This document shows positions 21,244 through 32,707 of a stretch of 64,000 nt of DNA, in pieces. The DNA is from Craspedostauros australis. Its lineage: Eukaryota > Bacillariophyta > Bacillariophyceae > Mastogloiales > Achnanthaceae. The number at the start of each line of letters is the position of its first letter. Positions within the stretch are counted from its first letter, which is position 1. Under the pieces are notes generated by a model. It was not told the origin of the DNA. It saw only the letters and a program-made list of their open reading frames with translations, and ran no database searches. The position numbers and the translations under genes were made by a program. The stretch covers positions 248,001 to 312,000 of the forward strand of contig JAMXDE010000003.1 in the NCBI GenBank assembly GCA_026770025.1. The letters run 5' to 3'.

Positions 21244-22332
21244 ATGCCGAATGTCACGAAGCAACAACTCCGTGATGCTTCCTTCAGAGGTGACTTGTGT
21301 GTGTTGAAGGAATGGAAGAAGCAGAACACTACACAGACGAAAGGAGTTGATGTCAACAAGGTTACAAACCAGTTTGGTTCCACTCCCCTTCATCTGGCAT
21401 GCTCCAACGGCCACCTGGAGTGTGTGAAATACCTCATCGAATCATGTGAGGCGAACATCAACTGCGAAGACAACTATGGTTGGACTCCCCTTCATTATGC
21501 ATGCTACAACGGCCACCTGGAGTGTGTGGAGTACCTCATCGAATCAGGTGGAGCGAACGTCAACTGCAAAAACAAACAAGGTTACACTCCCCTTCATGAG
21601 GCATGCCACAACGTCAAGCTGAAGTGTGTGAAGTACCTCATCGAATCATGTGGGGCGAATGCCAACTGCAAAAGCAACTATGGTTTCACTCCCCTTCATG
21701 TGGCATGCATGAACGGCAAGCTGGAGTGTGTGAAGTACCTCATCGAATCATGTGGGGCGAATGCCAACTGCAAAAACAACGATGGCCGCACTCCCCTTCA
21801 TCAGGCATGCATGTTCGACCACCTGGAGTGTGTGGAGTACCTCATCGAATCATGTGAGGCGAACATCAACTGCAAAGACAACGGTGGTTCCACTCCCCTT
21901 CATCAGGCTTGTGACAAGGGTCACCTGGAGTGTGTGGAGTACCTCATCGAATCATGTGGGGGGAACATCGACTGCCAAAACAACAATGGCCACACTCCCC
22001 TTCATCTCGCATGCGACAACGACGATCTGGAGTGTATCGAGTCCCTCATCAGAGGACTTTCGCCTTCAGTTCACCCACAACTGCAACAACTGCAGCAACG
22101 CTTACAACAAAACGAGCAAGCAAATGAACAGCCACAAGAACAGTTGGGACAGCAGTTGAAGCGAAAGAAGCAAGAGAATGAACGCAAACACAGCAGCCAC
22201 AAGAGGACCAAAATCAACATTGAAGAAGACAGCTCAGATCCTTCCAAACCGAGAACAGGCCAGACACCATCTTCGTATGTGGACAGGACGACCGACAACA
22301 ACCAACCAAGACAAACGCCGAAGCCCTTATGA
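21244..22332 (+). CDS. Ankyrin-repeat protein, copy A
   Basis: ORF of 362 codons. An N-terminal cap (MPNVTKQQLRDASFRGDL, then VLKEWKKQ) is followed by seven near-perfect ankyrin repeats of 34 residues with framework GxTPLHxACxxGHLEC-V(K/E)YLIESCGAN. Then comes a Gln-rich coiled coil (residues about 280-310) and a basic cluster, QLKRKKQENERKH plus SSHKRTK, that could be a bipartite nuclear signal. Ankyrin repeats bind proteins. The last 36 codons of this frame overlap a different frame that encodes a BTB domain, so the authentic product may be ankyrin-only or, if the frames are joined by an unseen event, ankyrin-BTB. Start is set by the ATG conserved in copies B and C. Confidence 0.85.
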   Translation: MPNVTKQQLRDASFRGDLCVLKEWKKQNTTQTKGVDVNKVTNQFGSTPLHLACSNGHLECVKYLIESCEANINCEDNYGWTPLHYACYNGHLECVEYLIESGGANVNCKNKQGYTPLHEACHNVKLKCVKYLIESCGANANCKSNYGFTPLHVACMNGKLECVKYLIESCGANANCKNNDGRTPLHQACMFDHLECVEYLIESCEANINCKDNGGSTPLHQACDKGHLECVEYLIESCGGNIDCQNNNGHTPLHLACDNDDLECIESLIRGLSPSVHPQLQQLQQRLQQNEQANEQPQEQLGQQLKRKKQENERKHSSHKRTKINIEEDSSDPSKPRTGQTPSSYVDRTTDNNQPRQTPKPL

Positions 22333-23096
22333 TCGCTGTCCCATCCATTGAGACACTGATCGACAAAGGAATCCAACATCACCACACGAATGATGGCACT
22401 GACGACGGTGCAGCCCCCATCCAAACAACCATCCCTCTTCCCAACCTTCAACCAAAACACGTCCGATACGTCCTCCAATGCATCTACACAGCCAAGATAT
22501 CCTTTCATGACAGCGTTCGTGACAACGCTGCTGCTCGCGTCGGCGCTCACACCAGCGCTCACACCAGCGCTCACCACGATACAGATGCCTCTCACCAGCC
22601 AACTCCCACCCTCAATGGACAGCATAATCTGCAACAGCTGATCCTGGTGGCCAACGAGATCGGCTTCTGGCTACTCAAGCTTGTTCTTGAAGCAGAGTTG
22701 GTCCACAAGCATCTCACCAAGGGCACCATGATAGGTGCATTGATATTCGCCGATCAACACAACTGTGTGGTGTTGAAGGATGCAGCAATGAGAATGGCAG
22801 CTGAAAGTGAGAAAGATATGTTCACTCATCTAGATTTAAGCAAACTGATTCTACAACCCCAACTGATGACGGAGATCCAGGTGTTTTGCAGTGGGAGAGC
22901 CGAGAGTGATGGTAATGATGACGAGTGCACTCGTATGTCCATGGTGGAGTTGCACAAGGTCATAGATGAGGACGAGGGTGCAGCACAAGCGGATTCATAC
23001 ATGGATCGGGCGACATTGGTGGACTTCGTCTGCTCTTTGACTACCAAATCATCCAAAATGATTGAGACGGACGGTGCTGCTGAAGAAGAGGAGTGA
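22224..23096 (+). CDS. BTB/POZ domain reading frame downstream of ankyrin copy A
   Basis: The frame is open from just after a TGA at 22221. Its first in-frame ATG is 22329, overlapping the ankyrin stop as ATGA. Upstream of that ATG the same frame encodes the expected BTB beginning (TIFVCGQDDRQ), so the domain starts before the ATG. BTB features: PKHVRYVLQCIYTAKISF, LQQLILVANEIGFWLLKLVL, and the helical end NCVVLKDAAMRMAAESEKDM. A His/Thr tandem insert (AHTSAHTSAHHDTDAS) lies between the two halves of the domain. BTB domains dimerise and many recruit Cullin-3 ligases. The acidic C-terminus ends in AAEEEE. Relation to the ankyrin frame is a -1 shift. No canonical slippery heptamer or GT-AG intron that repairs it was found. 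Confidence 0.7.
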   Translation, partial: RRQLRSFQTENRPDTIFVCGQDDRQQPTKTNAEALMIAVPSIETLIDKGIQHHHTNDGTDDGAAPIQTTIPLPNLQPKHVRYVLQCIYTAKISFHDSVRDNAAARVGAHTSAHTSAHHDTDASHQPTPTLNGQHNLQQLILVANEIGFWLLKLVLEAELVHKHLTKGTMIGALIFADQHNCVVLKDAAMRMAAESEKDMFTHLDLSKLILQPQLMTEIQVFCSGRAESDGNDDECTRMSMVELHKVIDEDEGAAQADSYMDRATLVDFVCSLTTKSSKMIETDGAAEEEE

Positions 23097-23792
23097 AGCG
23101 CCAGACCATGCCATGCCACACCATAACAGCAGTCTTGGAGAAGTGAACGCATGACAGAATTGAGTTGATGGATAAGACTAGTCATCAGAATAGTCATTAG
23201 GACAGTAACTGTGTGAAAGGAGCTGGAGCAACTTGAGATCCAATCATTCAATGGTGCGTCCGGCATGCCTTGACCGTCGCCTTTGGTGATCCACACAACA
23301 TGCTGCCCCATGCACTCCCATGTCGTTCGCAGCACGGTCTGGCTAATCCGCGAGATACGCATGGTCTTCTGTGCATGAATTGCAGAGGATCCCGGTTGGC
23401 GCACGGCACGTTGGCGTGCAGCATCACTGGTCAATATGACATGAAGAAGATGGTTCAGCCACTGTTGTTATTGTCGTGGTCGTCATTGCCGATCATATAG
23501 TATGGTTTCCGCGTTCGTTCGTTCGTTGGTTTCATTGGTGTGGAAGGAGCTGCGTGGGAAACGACGGCGGACCCCGCGGGCATCATGCATGGCTTGTTGG
23601 AATCGAATCCAACTTGATGAAGTGGAGCGTACTGCGACTGTCAGCTTGTTGTTGTTGGTGGTGCTGCAGTTCGTGCATGATGTCACGCAGGGCACAAGCG
23701 TATGCCAGCGGTTGCATGGTTTTCGATAGGTACGGCCGACAAAGATGACGAGCAATGGGAGAAGTTGCCGATGTCATTGCACACGATATCTC
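23097..23792. other. Spacer after copy A
   Basis: 3' flank of copy A. A minus-strand open stretch at 23583-23777 with LRDIMHELQHHQQQQ could be an exon of the uncertain gene to its right, but junctions are not clear. Confidence 0.25.
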
Positions 23793-23996
23793 TCATCTGT
23801 GGATGTGACGAGACAGTGCCTCTGTCTCATCGTTTGCGGTTTGTGGCTGCGACGCACCGCTTCGAGCATCGGCATGAACAGGCGTGCCTGGTTGTGGTGC
23901 GTGTTGTTGCACCTGAGGAATATCTCCGAGCTGATGGCTCTGCAGGTCTCGAAAGAAGTCGCTGCGGCCGATCTCCCGGATGCACCCGTCCAGCAT
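23793..23996 (-). CDS. Possible exon or small protein, minus strand
   Basis: The frame is open from after a TAA near 24034, giving SATEIQHMLDGCIREIGRSD followed by FFRDLQSHQLGD and a Gln/Pro/His-rich tail to the stop at 23793. The first 40 residues look like a genuine amphipathic helical segment, the rest does not. It could be one exon of a minus-strand gene (with 23583-23777) or a short protein starting at MLDG. No family was recognised. Confidence 0.2.
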   Translation of the reverse strand: MLDGCIREIGRSDFFRDLQSHQLGDIPQVQQHAPQPGTPVHADARSGASQPQTANDETEALSRHIHR

Positions 23997-24449
23997 GTGC
24001 TGAATCTCCGTTGCCGACAGCGCATCGGACGTTTATGTGCGTGGATCCTGCTGCTGATGACTTGAATCCAGACCGCACCATGGGCCATGACATGTCTTGC
24101 CATTACAGTTGGTTCTGTTGTTGGCGCTGCCATTGCCCATGTCCCAAGCTCGTCTCTAATCCGGAGCAGTTGGTTTGATATCTTCCTTTCTGATGTCGCT
24201 GAGTGATGCGACAAGTTTGAGATCGCTGTTCATCACTGCTCGTCATTCACCATCGGCATGATCATCATCATCAGCATCATCATCGGCATCATCGTCTCTT
24301 GCCATGGCCGCCTTTGTTGATTCTGGTTGGTGTGCCATATTTGTGCAGCCGCCGCTTGCTTGATTACTTCATTGCTTCGTTGCTTGACAGACAATGTCTC
24401 AGTGTTGGGTGATACCTCCATCAATGCAAACATGGTCATACCATTTCAT

Positions 24450-24484
24450 CTCTCTCTCACTCTCTCTCTCTCTCTCTCTCTCTT
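24450..24484. repeat. TC dinucleotide microsatellite
   Basis: Near-perfect TC run of about 35 bp, interrupted once by CAC. Confidence 0.9.
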
Positions 24485-24730
24485 TGTGTTGAAGTCGTTT
24501 GATGGATCACGACGCAAAATCGAAGATTCGTTGTTTTGGGTGGTGTCAAGAATTTTTGGCGCGTTTGGTGGTATTCGTCTGTCTGCCGTCCGTGCTTCAT
24601 TCAACCAGTACCACACACAAACACCCACAACCAACATCTCGCTGTTGTCTTCATGCAACGCAACTCTGTTCGATGATTGTGAGGGTGATGGCGACCACTC
24701 CAACGATGCCGCATCCCTTCACATTGATAC

Positions 24731-24793
24731 CACAAACACAAACACAAACACCAACACAAACACCAACACCAACACAAACACAAACACAAACAA
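24731..24793. repeat. ACAAAC/ACCAAC microsatellite
   Basis: About 63 bp of CACAAA and CACCAA hexamers, reading as Asn-Thr repeats in one plus frame. Confidence 0.9.
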
Positions 24794-24997
24794 TCAGACA
24801 AGATGATGGCGCATCGACATCCAAGAGGCATTGTGGGAAGGCTCGCCAGTTGCTCCGCATCTTTACCCACTCGTCGTACGACTATGAGTATCGAACCTTC
24901 CATGAGTACGATCTACTCTGGGAGTTGCCACAGCAGGGCGTCCAGCCTGATACTCTGTTCGAACCTTCGTGCGGTCATGAGGTCATGACGATCGAAG

Positions 24998-27900
24998 TTG
25001 CTGGAAGAGGACGGGGTCAGATGGATAGCGGAGAAACAAACGGAGACCAAGCAACCGCAACCGCAACCGCAGCAGGCCGATACAAAATCGAAGGCGAGCA
25101 AGCCCACTGGCGTTGCCAAAGAAGCCAGAGCAGCCGCAAAATCAGGTGGTCGTGCGAGTGTCAGCACAGATACACCGAGCAGCGCCAATAGAAGTGCAGC
25201 CAAAGATGCGAAAGCTTCGGCTGTGAAACGATCACATGCGAAGAGTCTGGACATGCTCGACATGCAAGCTCACGAGATGTCATTCAGCTCCCTTGATCCC
25301 AGCAAGTTCAACACCAACAAATCGATACCGGCCATAAACACCCCAGATGGACTCAGCTTCGCCACAGTCCCAGCACTCGGCGCGACCCATGAACGGATCA
25401 ACCAAGACAAGACGAAGGTTGCCCAGAGTTGGAGACGTAGGCCAAGGCCACAACCGAATTCCAACGGAACGACCAGCAGCGACAAATCGAGGAGCAAGAG
25501 TTTGGAATCCTTGAAATTCTTGAAGGACGGACACAACATGCCAGGCACAACATACACATCAGACACACCAGGCGCGATGAGTGCAGCCAGCATCCCGGAT
25601 CTATCTCGAGTTGCAAGATCGAAGAAGTCACGCAGCAAGAGCCTGGAGTCACTGTCCAATCTGCCAAGTCTCCACGACGACGATGATGGCAGCGTCGATG
25701 TTGCGACAAGTGCTGCTGCAACGAACGGTGGGAGAAGCTCTGTGGTCCCTGTCACGCCTGGAGGTCAGAGCGCGGCATCTACACCAGCCCCCTTCCCCTT
25801 CAGCCACACACATGAATAGAGACAACAATCTTCATTGTTGAACAAGCGCAGGTCGACGTCAGAAAGCATCCTCAAGGCCAAACAATCATCATGACGTGAA
25901 GTGTCGTCAACAAATCCCGGCAAATCGATGCAACGACCATCTCTCGAATCTCGACCATCGCAATTGGCTGATCTTGCCTTGACCAAAGCATCCGCAAAGG
26001 CACCATCATCGTCGCCATCATTAACACAGTCCAAATCCAAACTCAATCTTCAACGATTCGAACGCGAGCGCGAACAAGGAGGTGTCTCGACCGCACCCCA
26101 AGCCTCATCCAGTCCTGGAGCCTTGAGTTTGGGAATCGAATTGAAATCGAGCAAGAAGGACCAGGTGGCTCCTTCTCGCAACAGATCCGCACGCAGTTCG
26201 TTGCGCCCAAGCGAAGACTCAAAGCAACGACGTTCACGCGGACGAAGCACGGGTGGTCTGTGTGATGAGAAGCGATCAAGGAAAGGATCTCCAAGGTGCT
26301 TGGCAATGGGCCCCGACATCACCACTCCAGCAAAACAAGAGACGTGTCATCACCATCGCCATTGATATTACCATCGATATCACCATCGCCACGGCATTGG
26401 CGGAGAAGCGCACAGCACACCAGTGGCAAGCTGCACTCGACATCGTCAAGATCAAAGAGTGTGGAGCATTCGACATCATTGCGTCATCGTCGTGACGGAG
26501 AATTTCACACTTCCTCTTCTGGAAGAAGCCGCCGCTCGCCATCGGCGCGGAGTCGCCGAAAGCCGTCCGATCGCTGTTGTAGAAGAACTGCGCAACTATC
26601 GATGGACTCATCACCATCATCGCAGAGACAACGAACATCTGGCAGTTCGGATGATATGAACGCAGCCTCGCGTTCACGCGAAACCAATTCAAATGCGCAC
26701 TCCGCTGGGACTGGTTTGCAACGGCCCAAGGGCTCACCTTCCCGAAAGCATGCCCGAGGAAGTTCGCGAAGACCAAATCAACGTGGCCGTAGCCAATCGA
26801 CACCACGCGACGAAGATCAGCGAAGGAAGTCCTCCGATGAACGATCACCATCGGCGCGACAACGAAGCAGATCAAGAGGATATCGAAATTACAGCGTCGA
26901 ACGGCACAACAATGAGAGAGATGAAGATGGACGGCATTGCAAACAACAGCATGGCAACAAACGTTCGTCATCACGCAGGCCCTTCAATCAAATCATCGTG
27001 GACGAAGCAGATCGTCGACACGCGATGCTGTCTACCATGAGAAGATATCTGGCACAAAGCCACTGCAACTCACACCAAAGAAAGCGGTCAGGAGCAAGAG
27101 CGCGTCTCAGTACTGCGATCGCTCGATGAATGGTACCAAACTCCCACCCGTGATGCATCACGACACGATGGGATGGAATGAGATGTGTGGGCCGCTCCGT
27201 ACTCGTATCATACTCCTGACGGTGTGGTAGATCCACATCCCTGTATGTAATACACCTACGAATAGACTGTAATGCTCTATAATCTGTATGGTTGGAACAG
27301 TACCGCATGCACTTTATCTGCTCGTGCAATAGAACGCTGTGATGAAGGCACTGGATGTTCCAAGAGATGGAAGGGCTGGGTACTGCTCCCATGCTGCCTC
27401 CGCCTTGTCTACGACTAGTCTGGTCTGCTCTCTGCAGTACAAACGCACACAGGGATGTTGCCAATGTCATTCACGAGCAGATTGGACGTCCGTGGTTCCA
27501 TCCATACTCCGCCATCAGCATCGTTGTTAATTCCTTGCGCAGACAAAGGATGCATGGCAGCACCATTTTCACAAGCCGTGCGGTCGTCGCCGTGCCGCCG
27601 GATTCACACACAGAGCACTCTACTCGAAGTCACACTGCCAAGCAGATTGAAAGCGACAGTGCCGATGCCAGCCGATCCAAGTTTGTGGAAGAGGCGATCT
27701 ACGAAGAACACATGGCGAACAAGGCAGAGGGAAATGGTGAGAAGCCACGAGGAGCATGGTTGCTACGCGATTCCATCGACCGTCCCGTATCGCCCTATTG
27801 TCCTCATCGCTCCAGGAGTTGCACTCCCACCATTGTGCCAAAACTGCAGTCGAGACCCTTGCCAAGTCCCAGGAGGACTGATCACTCGCCGTTGGAGCAA

Positions 27901-28008
27901 CAAATGCCAGGGTCACCATCCATTCCAATCTTCGAAGCGATCAGTGCCAGCGTGGCGGAAGGACAAGAATTGACGAGCCAGCGCAGTCCAAGCATCCAGA
28001 GAGCTTGA
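24998..28008 (+). pseudogene. Disrupted Ser/Arg/Lys-rich locus with SRSKSLESL motifs
   Basis: Several long plus-strand readings follow one another: 24998-25819, 25901-26365 (same frame), 26296-27129 and 27355-28008 (another frame). The first is opened by no ATG (a TGA lies 12 bp upstream). It carries the motif SRSKSLESL twice and a related HAKSLDML. The next has QSKSKLNLQRF and the third SSRSKSVEH, then RS-dipeptide-rich sequence such as RSRSRGYRNYSVE. Two stops separate the first two in one frame. The shared motif across them implies one original gene. It is either a multi-exon RS-like protein whose introns I cannot place or, as I lean, a decaying copy. RS-rich proteins act in splicing or phosphorylation-controlled assembly, but no RRM or kinase domain is visible. 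Confidence 0.35.
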
Positions 28009-29699
28009 CGAGCAAGAGAAGAAATCAACCAACCAACGAACCAACGAACCAACCAGCAACCCCATGCAGAGTGCAAGTACTGTATTGCGGATCATGGTTG
28101 ACACAGAGATCCATTTTGGTACAAGAAGCACACGGCCAGCGATCCATGGCCCATGGATACCGTACACCCACATGTCCTCCTTCGTGGTGCTCCCAACTTC
28201 ATTCGTGAGGTGGATGTTCCTGTCGATCGCCTTGATGGAGCATCGATGCTCTGGAAGTCACGAGCCAAGACGGCGGCGCTCATGCCTCAAGATAGAATGC
28301 GCATGGTATTGTATGTTGGTGGTCCGTGCGGCAGGAACAGTGGAGGCGGCACGGTATCACCTCATCCCAATACGCAATGGGGTGTTGGTTGGATGTTGAG
28401 GACTCTTATTGCCTGTGCGGATGGTGATGGTTGCAATGCGGTGGGATGGCAACCAGCCAAATCCAAATGGGATGGGTCGCGGCCAACAAAGGCAACCAAC
28501 AAACGCAGTCACATCAGTGGCTTCATCGTTGTTCGAGGCATTGGTTCGAACCTCAAGTTGGTGCTTGTGATGGTAGGCGGACGAGCGTCGGTGGTCTTGC
28601 AGATGCCACGATGACGCAAGCAAGCGTGGCCCGTGGTGATGGCAGCTCCCTCTGTCTCTCTGTCTCCAGAGACTTTCACGTTGTTTGCTTCAAATTGATG
28701 TGGTGTTGATTGTGACTGAAGTCGAGTTGTTGGAGGCAGACTCGAGCCGAAAGACCGCTCAGGCCAACAGAAACACTGAACGACCATTTCGAACCACTTG
28801 GGTTTGACCATCAACGATCTCTCGCATTCGTTGTGCTTCGACAAACGTCCACGCAAACATTGATCTTCTTTGGTGGTTTTACTCATAGTCGAATCAGTCG
28901 AAGATTCGGGCTAATCCATAGTCACATAGCTTTTGTCTGCGTTGGGTGGTAGGTTTACTAGCACCTCCAAGCTTGCCTTGGATCATCCGGCTCGATCCCT
29001 CCTGGCCAAGTTCGTCTCTGGTCTCTGCCTCGGCTGTTTGCGTTGGTGTTGACTGATTCGATCATGGTTGGAGGGAGAGCGCTGGAATCCCCAAAGGGCG
29101 GGAAGGTGGGTTAAAAATTTTGAAGCGTTGGAGGAAGCGTCTTTCGAAGCGAAGGTGTGACAATTCTGTTGTCTTTTCCAAATTGTGGGTGCTTCGACCG
29201 TCGCTGTTCCGTCGCTTCTCTGCTTTGTTGTTTACTCTCTCTTTCTTCTTTCTTTCTGTTTTGGACTCCTCGATCCTTCGCGTTTGGCCTCCTTTGTTTC
29301 TCATTTGCTCGGAGCGGGTCTTAATCTTGCTTCACTATCCGATTGCATCTCTTCTGGCGGGTTTGTAATGCTACTCAAGATAGTGCATTCCGTGTTCCCG
29401 AATTTTTGCTTGTGTTTCGGTTTTGTCGTCGCAGTCGTCCATTTTGTGAGCTCCGCATTGCCATCAGATGGCCGTTGTCGCACATGGTTTGAATTGTCAT
29501 TACTTAAGCGATCAGCCCATGTGTGGCCGTTATAACCGTTGTGTCGGGTCTCTGTTGGGGAGTCGTGCGTACGACTTGCATTCCCGCTGCGTTCCCGTCT
29601 TCTTCCTGCGGGTGGTGCCCTGGAGTCGTATGGGTCGTCTGTATCAACCAGTCAATTATGTCCAGAAGTGACCCGGTTTTCGAAGACCCACAAAACAGA
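28009..29699. other. Spacer between the RS-rich locus and ankyrin copy B
   Basis: AACCAACGAACC tandem at 28026-28060. Open stretches at 28153-28614 and 29185-29535 have no family features. The final 200 bp are T-rich and lead into the duplicated 5' flank. Confidence 0.3.
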
Positions 29700-30097
29700 A
29701 CTCTGTAATTCTTGGGCCGCGTTTCCTTCGTTCCTTGTTGTCTGTGTGCATTTCCGTGATGGATGAGGACAGAAGGATCCAAACCACACAAACCAGAGAG
29801 GGGTGCGATCAAGAGAAGGAGGCAAACACGATGATGCTTGTGCGCAAAGAGAGAAAGAGAGGACATGTGCGAACAAGACAACACACACCACTCAACCCCA
29901 TACTCGAGCACATCAACAACAGACATCGAATTGCCACTCATATTCATCACACAGTGTATGGTACTCATACTAATACAAGCTATTGAAGACACACCATCGA
30001 TATCTCTGCCATAGGTGTAATAGCTCAGACTGCACACTTCCGTGACAGCCAATCCAACGCTAATCGTCCAACATCAACCATCGACCATCCTCTCAAA
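29700..30097 (+). promoter_or_regulatory. Conserved 5' flank of ankyrin copy B
   Basis: Aligns by eye with 20870-21243 and 32260-32707, including CACCATCGATATCTCTGCCA and GACAGCCAATCCAAC. Relative to A it has an extra block AAAGAGAGAAAGAGAGGACAT that copy C also has, so B and C flanks are closer to each other here. Confidence 0.7.
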
Positions 30098-31036
30098 ATG
30101 CCGAATGTTACGTACGAACGACTCCGTTATGCTGTCATAACAGGTGACTTGTCGGTGTTGAAGGAATGGAAGAAGCAGATCCAGACACAGTATTATGGAG
30201 TTGATGTCAACAAGGTCACAGACACTGGTGGGCAGACTCCCCTTCATCTGGCATGCATGTATGGCCAGCTGGAGTGTATGAAGTACCTCATCCAATCATG
30301 TGAAGCAAACATCAACAGCAAAGACAGGGATGGCTCCACTCCCCTTCATCAGGCATGCTACAGCGGCCGCCTGGAGTGTGTGAAGTACCTTGTTGAATCA
30401 TGTGAAGCAAACATCAACTTGAAAACCGACAATGGTTGGACTCTCCTTCATCGGGCATGCTCCAACGGCAAGCTGAAGTGTGTGAAGTACCTCATCGAAT
30501 CATGTGAAGCGAACATCAACTGCAGAACCAACTATGGTTACACTCCCCTTCAGGTGGCATGCGAGAACGGCCACCTGGAGTGTGTGAAATACCTCATTGA
30601 ATCATGTGAAGCGAACATCAACAGCAAAAACTGGAAGGGTTTCACCCTCCTTCATCAGGCATGCTGCGAAGGCCACCTGGAGTGTGTGAAGTACCTCATC
30701 AAATCATGTGGGGCGAATATCAACAGCAAAGACAACGATGGTTTCACTCCCCTTCATCGGGCATGCAAGAACGGCCACCTGGAGTGTGTGAAGTACCTCA
30801 TCGAATCATGTGGGGCGAATATCAATGGCAAAGACAACAATGGTTTCACTCCCCTTCATTACGCATGCTGCTGGGGCCGGCTGGAGTGTATCAAGTACCT
30901 CATCGAATCATGTGGGGCGAATATCGACTGCAAAACCAACGATGGTTGGACTCCCCTTCATTGGGCACGCTGCAACGGCAACCTGGAGTGTGCGAAGTAC
31001 CTCATCGAATCATGTGGGGCCGATACCGACATCTGA
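30098..31036 (+). CDS. Ankyrin-repeat protein, copy B (no BTB)
   Basis: ORF of 312 codons. The conserved cap MPNVTYERLRYAVITGDL, then VLKEWKKQ, precedes eight 34-residue ankyrin repeats. The reading stops a few residues into the ninth linker (SCGADTDI). No coiled coil or BTB follows, and sequence resemblance to copies A and C ends soon after the stop. It is therefore either a free-standing ankyrin protein or a 3'-truncated member. Repeat codons are strongly conserved with A and C, including silent positions, while residues after TPLH and after AC vary. The ATG context TCAAAATGCCGAATGT is the same in all copies. Confidence 0.82.
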   Translation: MPNVTYERLRYAVITGDLSVLKEWKKQIQTQYYGVDVNKVTDTGGQTPLHLACMYGQLECMKYLIQSCEANINSKDRDGSTPLHQACYSGRLECVKYLVESCEANINLKTDNGWTLLHRACSNGKLKCVKYLIESCEANINCRTNYGYTPLQVACENGHLECVKYLIESCEANINSKNWKGFTLLHQACCEGHLECVKYLIKSCGANINSKDNDGFTPLHRACKNGHLECVKYLIESCGANINGKDNNGFTPLHYACCWGRLECIKYLIESCGANIDCKTNDGWTPLHWARCNGNLECAKYLIESCGADTDI

Positions 31037-32259
31037 AACAACGACAACGAAACACCCCCTCGAGTAGATCGATGGTGCATCTCATAATTGGCAACGTAGG
31101 ATCCTATTCAGGCGTCGATAGTGCAATGGTATCCAACGGTGTTGATGGTGAAGTTGTGGCAGGTTCGGTGTCATGTTGATGCCTCGTGTTGTTGGTGATT
31201 TGGCTCTGTTGTGTGCTTTCTCCCTTGTGTGTGTGTTGTGTCAAGCAGCACAGCGTTGGTGGAGGCATCTCTTCACGTCCACGTGCACAGCAACAGAAAT
31301 ACTTGCGAATACCACACAATCTAAGATTCTAAAATGTAATGTAATGGAGCACAGTGACCTATCCTATGGTACACAAATATAATATGATTTAATGCTAAGC
31401 CGAGTTTGTTAGTACAAGTCCTGCGTAGCCTGCTTTGCTCCCCTTGGACAAGGGACGCCATGGTCATATGCTGAACTGTTGGCATGGTGCGGAAAGAAAC
31501 TGGTGGCGGTAGTGTTGTTTTCCTTGTTGTTTCTTGTGTTGTGATTCGAGTGCTTGCAGGTTCATTGACACCGAAGTAAGAAGTTGAGAGGAGAGCAGAT
31601 GAACAACAGCCAGAAGCCAACAATGGCTGTTGGCGATGACAAGCAGAGAGGAGGTCCAAACAAACAGGCAGGGAATAGACCTGAAGCGAGGACAAGGCTG
31701 TACTATTGATTGGGCATTTGAAGGGAAGGCAGTGTGTGCTGATTGGGACTTGGACGATTCTCAACGTCACGGACCACGAACGACGGCAGAACCGAGAACA
31801 AGGCAGTGTCAAAGTCAAGCTGGGGGTCAAGATCTGGATTACCCATCAACCCACAACTCTTGATTTCAGCAACTGATCCACGGTCCAGACGAAGCAGCAG
31901 CCTCATCATGCCTACCACCACTGTGCAATCCTCAACATTTCTTCGAAACCAACCGCCTCACCCACACAAAATGTGAGTCTGTCGATGATGGGCACGACTG
32001 GAAATCAAGCTTTAGCACGACTGGCGATTGCGAATCCAAGTTGGCCCTCCACGTCCGCATGCTCAACGTTTCTAGTTGTAGACTAATGCGAAAACTGTAT
32101 TCGTTGTAACTACAGGTTCCAGGAGCTTGTAACTTCACCCAGATACTCTCTACACCATAATAGGATGATCTAAATGCTTGAGTTAAAGATCGGCACAAAC
32201 TTACGTGCGAACCCTGGATGGGGTCGTATGCCGGTCATTGGAATGATCCCACACTGTCG
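31037..32259. other. Spacer between copies B and C
   Basis: No BTB remnant was recognised in the first 500 bp after copy B. No other gene was supported. It ends where the copy C 5' flank begins. Confidence 0.35.
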
Positions 32260-32707
32260 TGTTCGGAGCGTGTTTCCTTCCTTCTTCCTTTCTTGTTGTC
32301 CATTCTCGTTTTCATGATGGATGGGAACAGAAGGATTTGAACCAGAACCAGAGGGGTGCGATCAAGGGAAGGAGGCACACACAGACAAGCCACACGAACC
32401 AAAGGGGCGCGATCAAGAGGAGGCAAACATAAAGATACTGGTGCACAAAGAGAGAAAGGGAAGACCATGCGAACAAACCAACCACACACACCACTCAACA
32501 CCATGCTCGAGCACATCAACTGCAGGCGCCGAATTGCCAAGCATTCTCATCACACAGTGAATGGCACCCATAATAATTCAAGCCGTTGCATACACCACCA
32601 TCGATACCTCTGCCATAGATAGCTCCAACTGCACACTTCCTTGACAGCCAATCCAACGTCAACCGTCCAACGTCAATCGTCCAGCAACCATCCACCATCC
32701 TCTCAAA
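32260..32707 (+). promoter_or_regulatory. Conserved 5' flank of ankyrin copy C
   Basis: Homologous to the flanks of A and B. It contains an internal near-duplication of the GAACCAGAGGGGTGCGATCAAG block (about 32345-32375 and 32396-32418) and a doubled CCAACGTCAA(C/T)CGTCCA block just before the gene. Confidence 0.7.

Noticed and set aside
22290-22325. GTATGT...AAG as a mini-intron joining ankyrin and BTB frames of copy A
   Set aside because: The segment is 36 bp, a multiple of three, and would remove the first BTB strand without fixing the frame.
32335-32350. GGATTTGAACC, like a tRNA T-arm
   Set aside because: The matching positions in copies A and B read GGATCCAAACC and no cloverleaf surrounds it. 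It belongs to the duplicated 5' flank.
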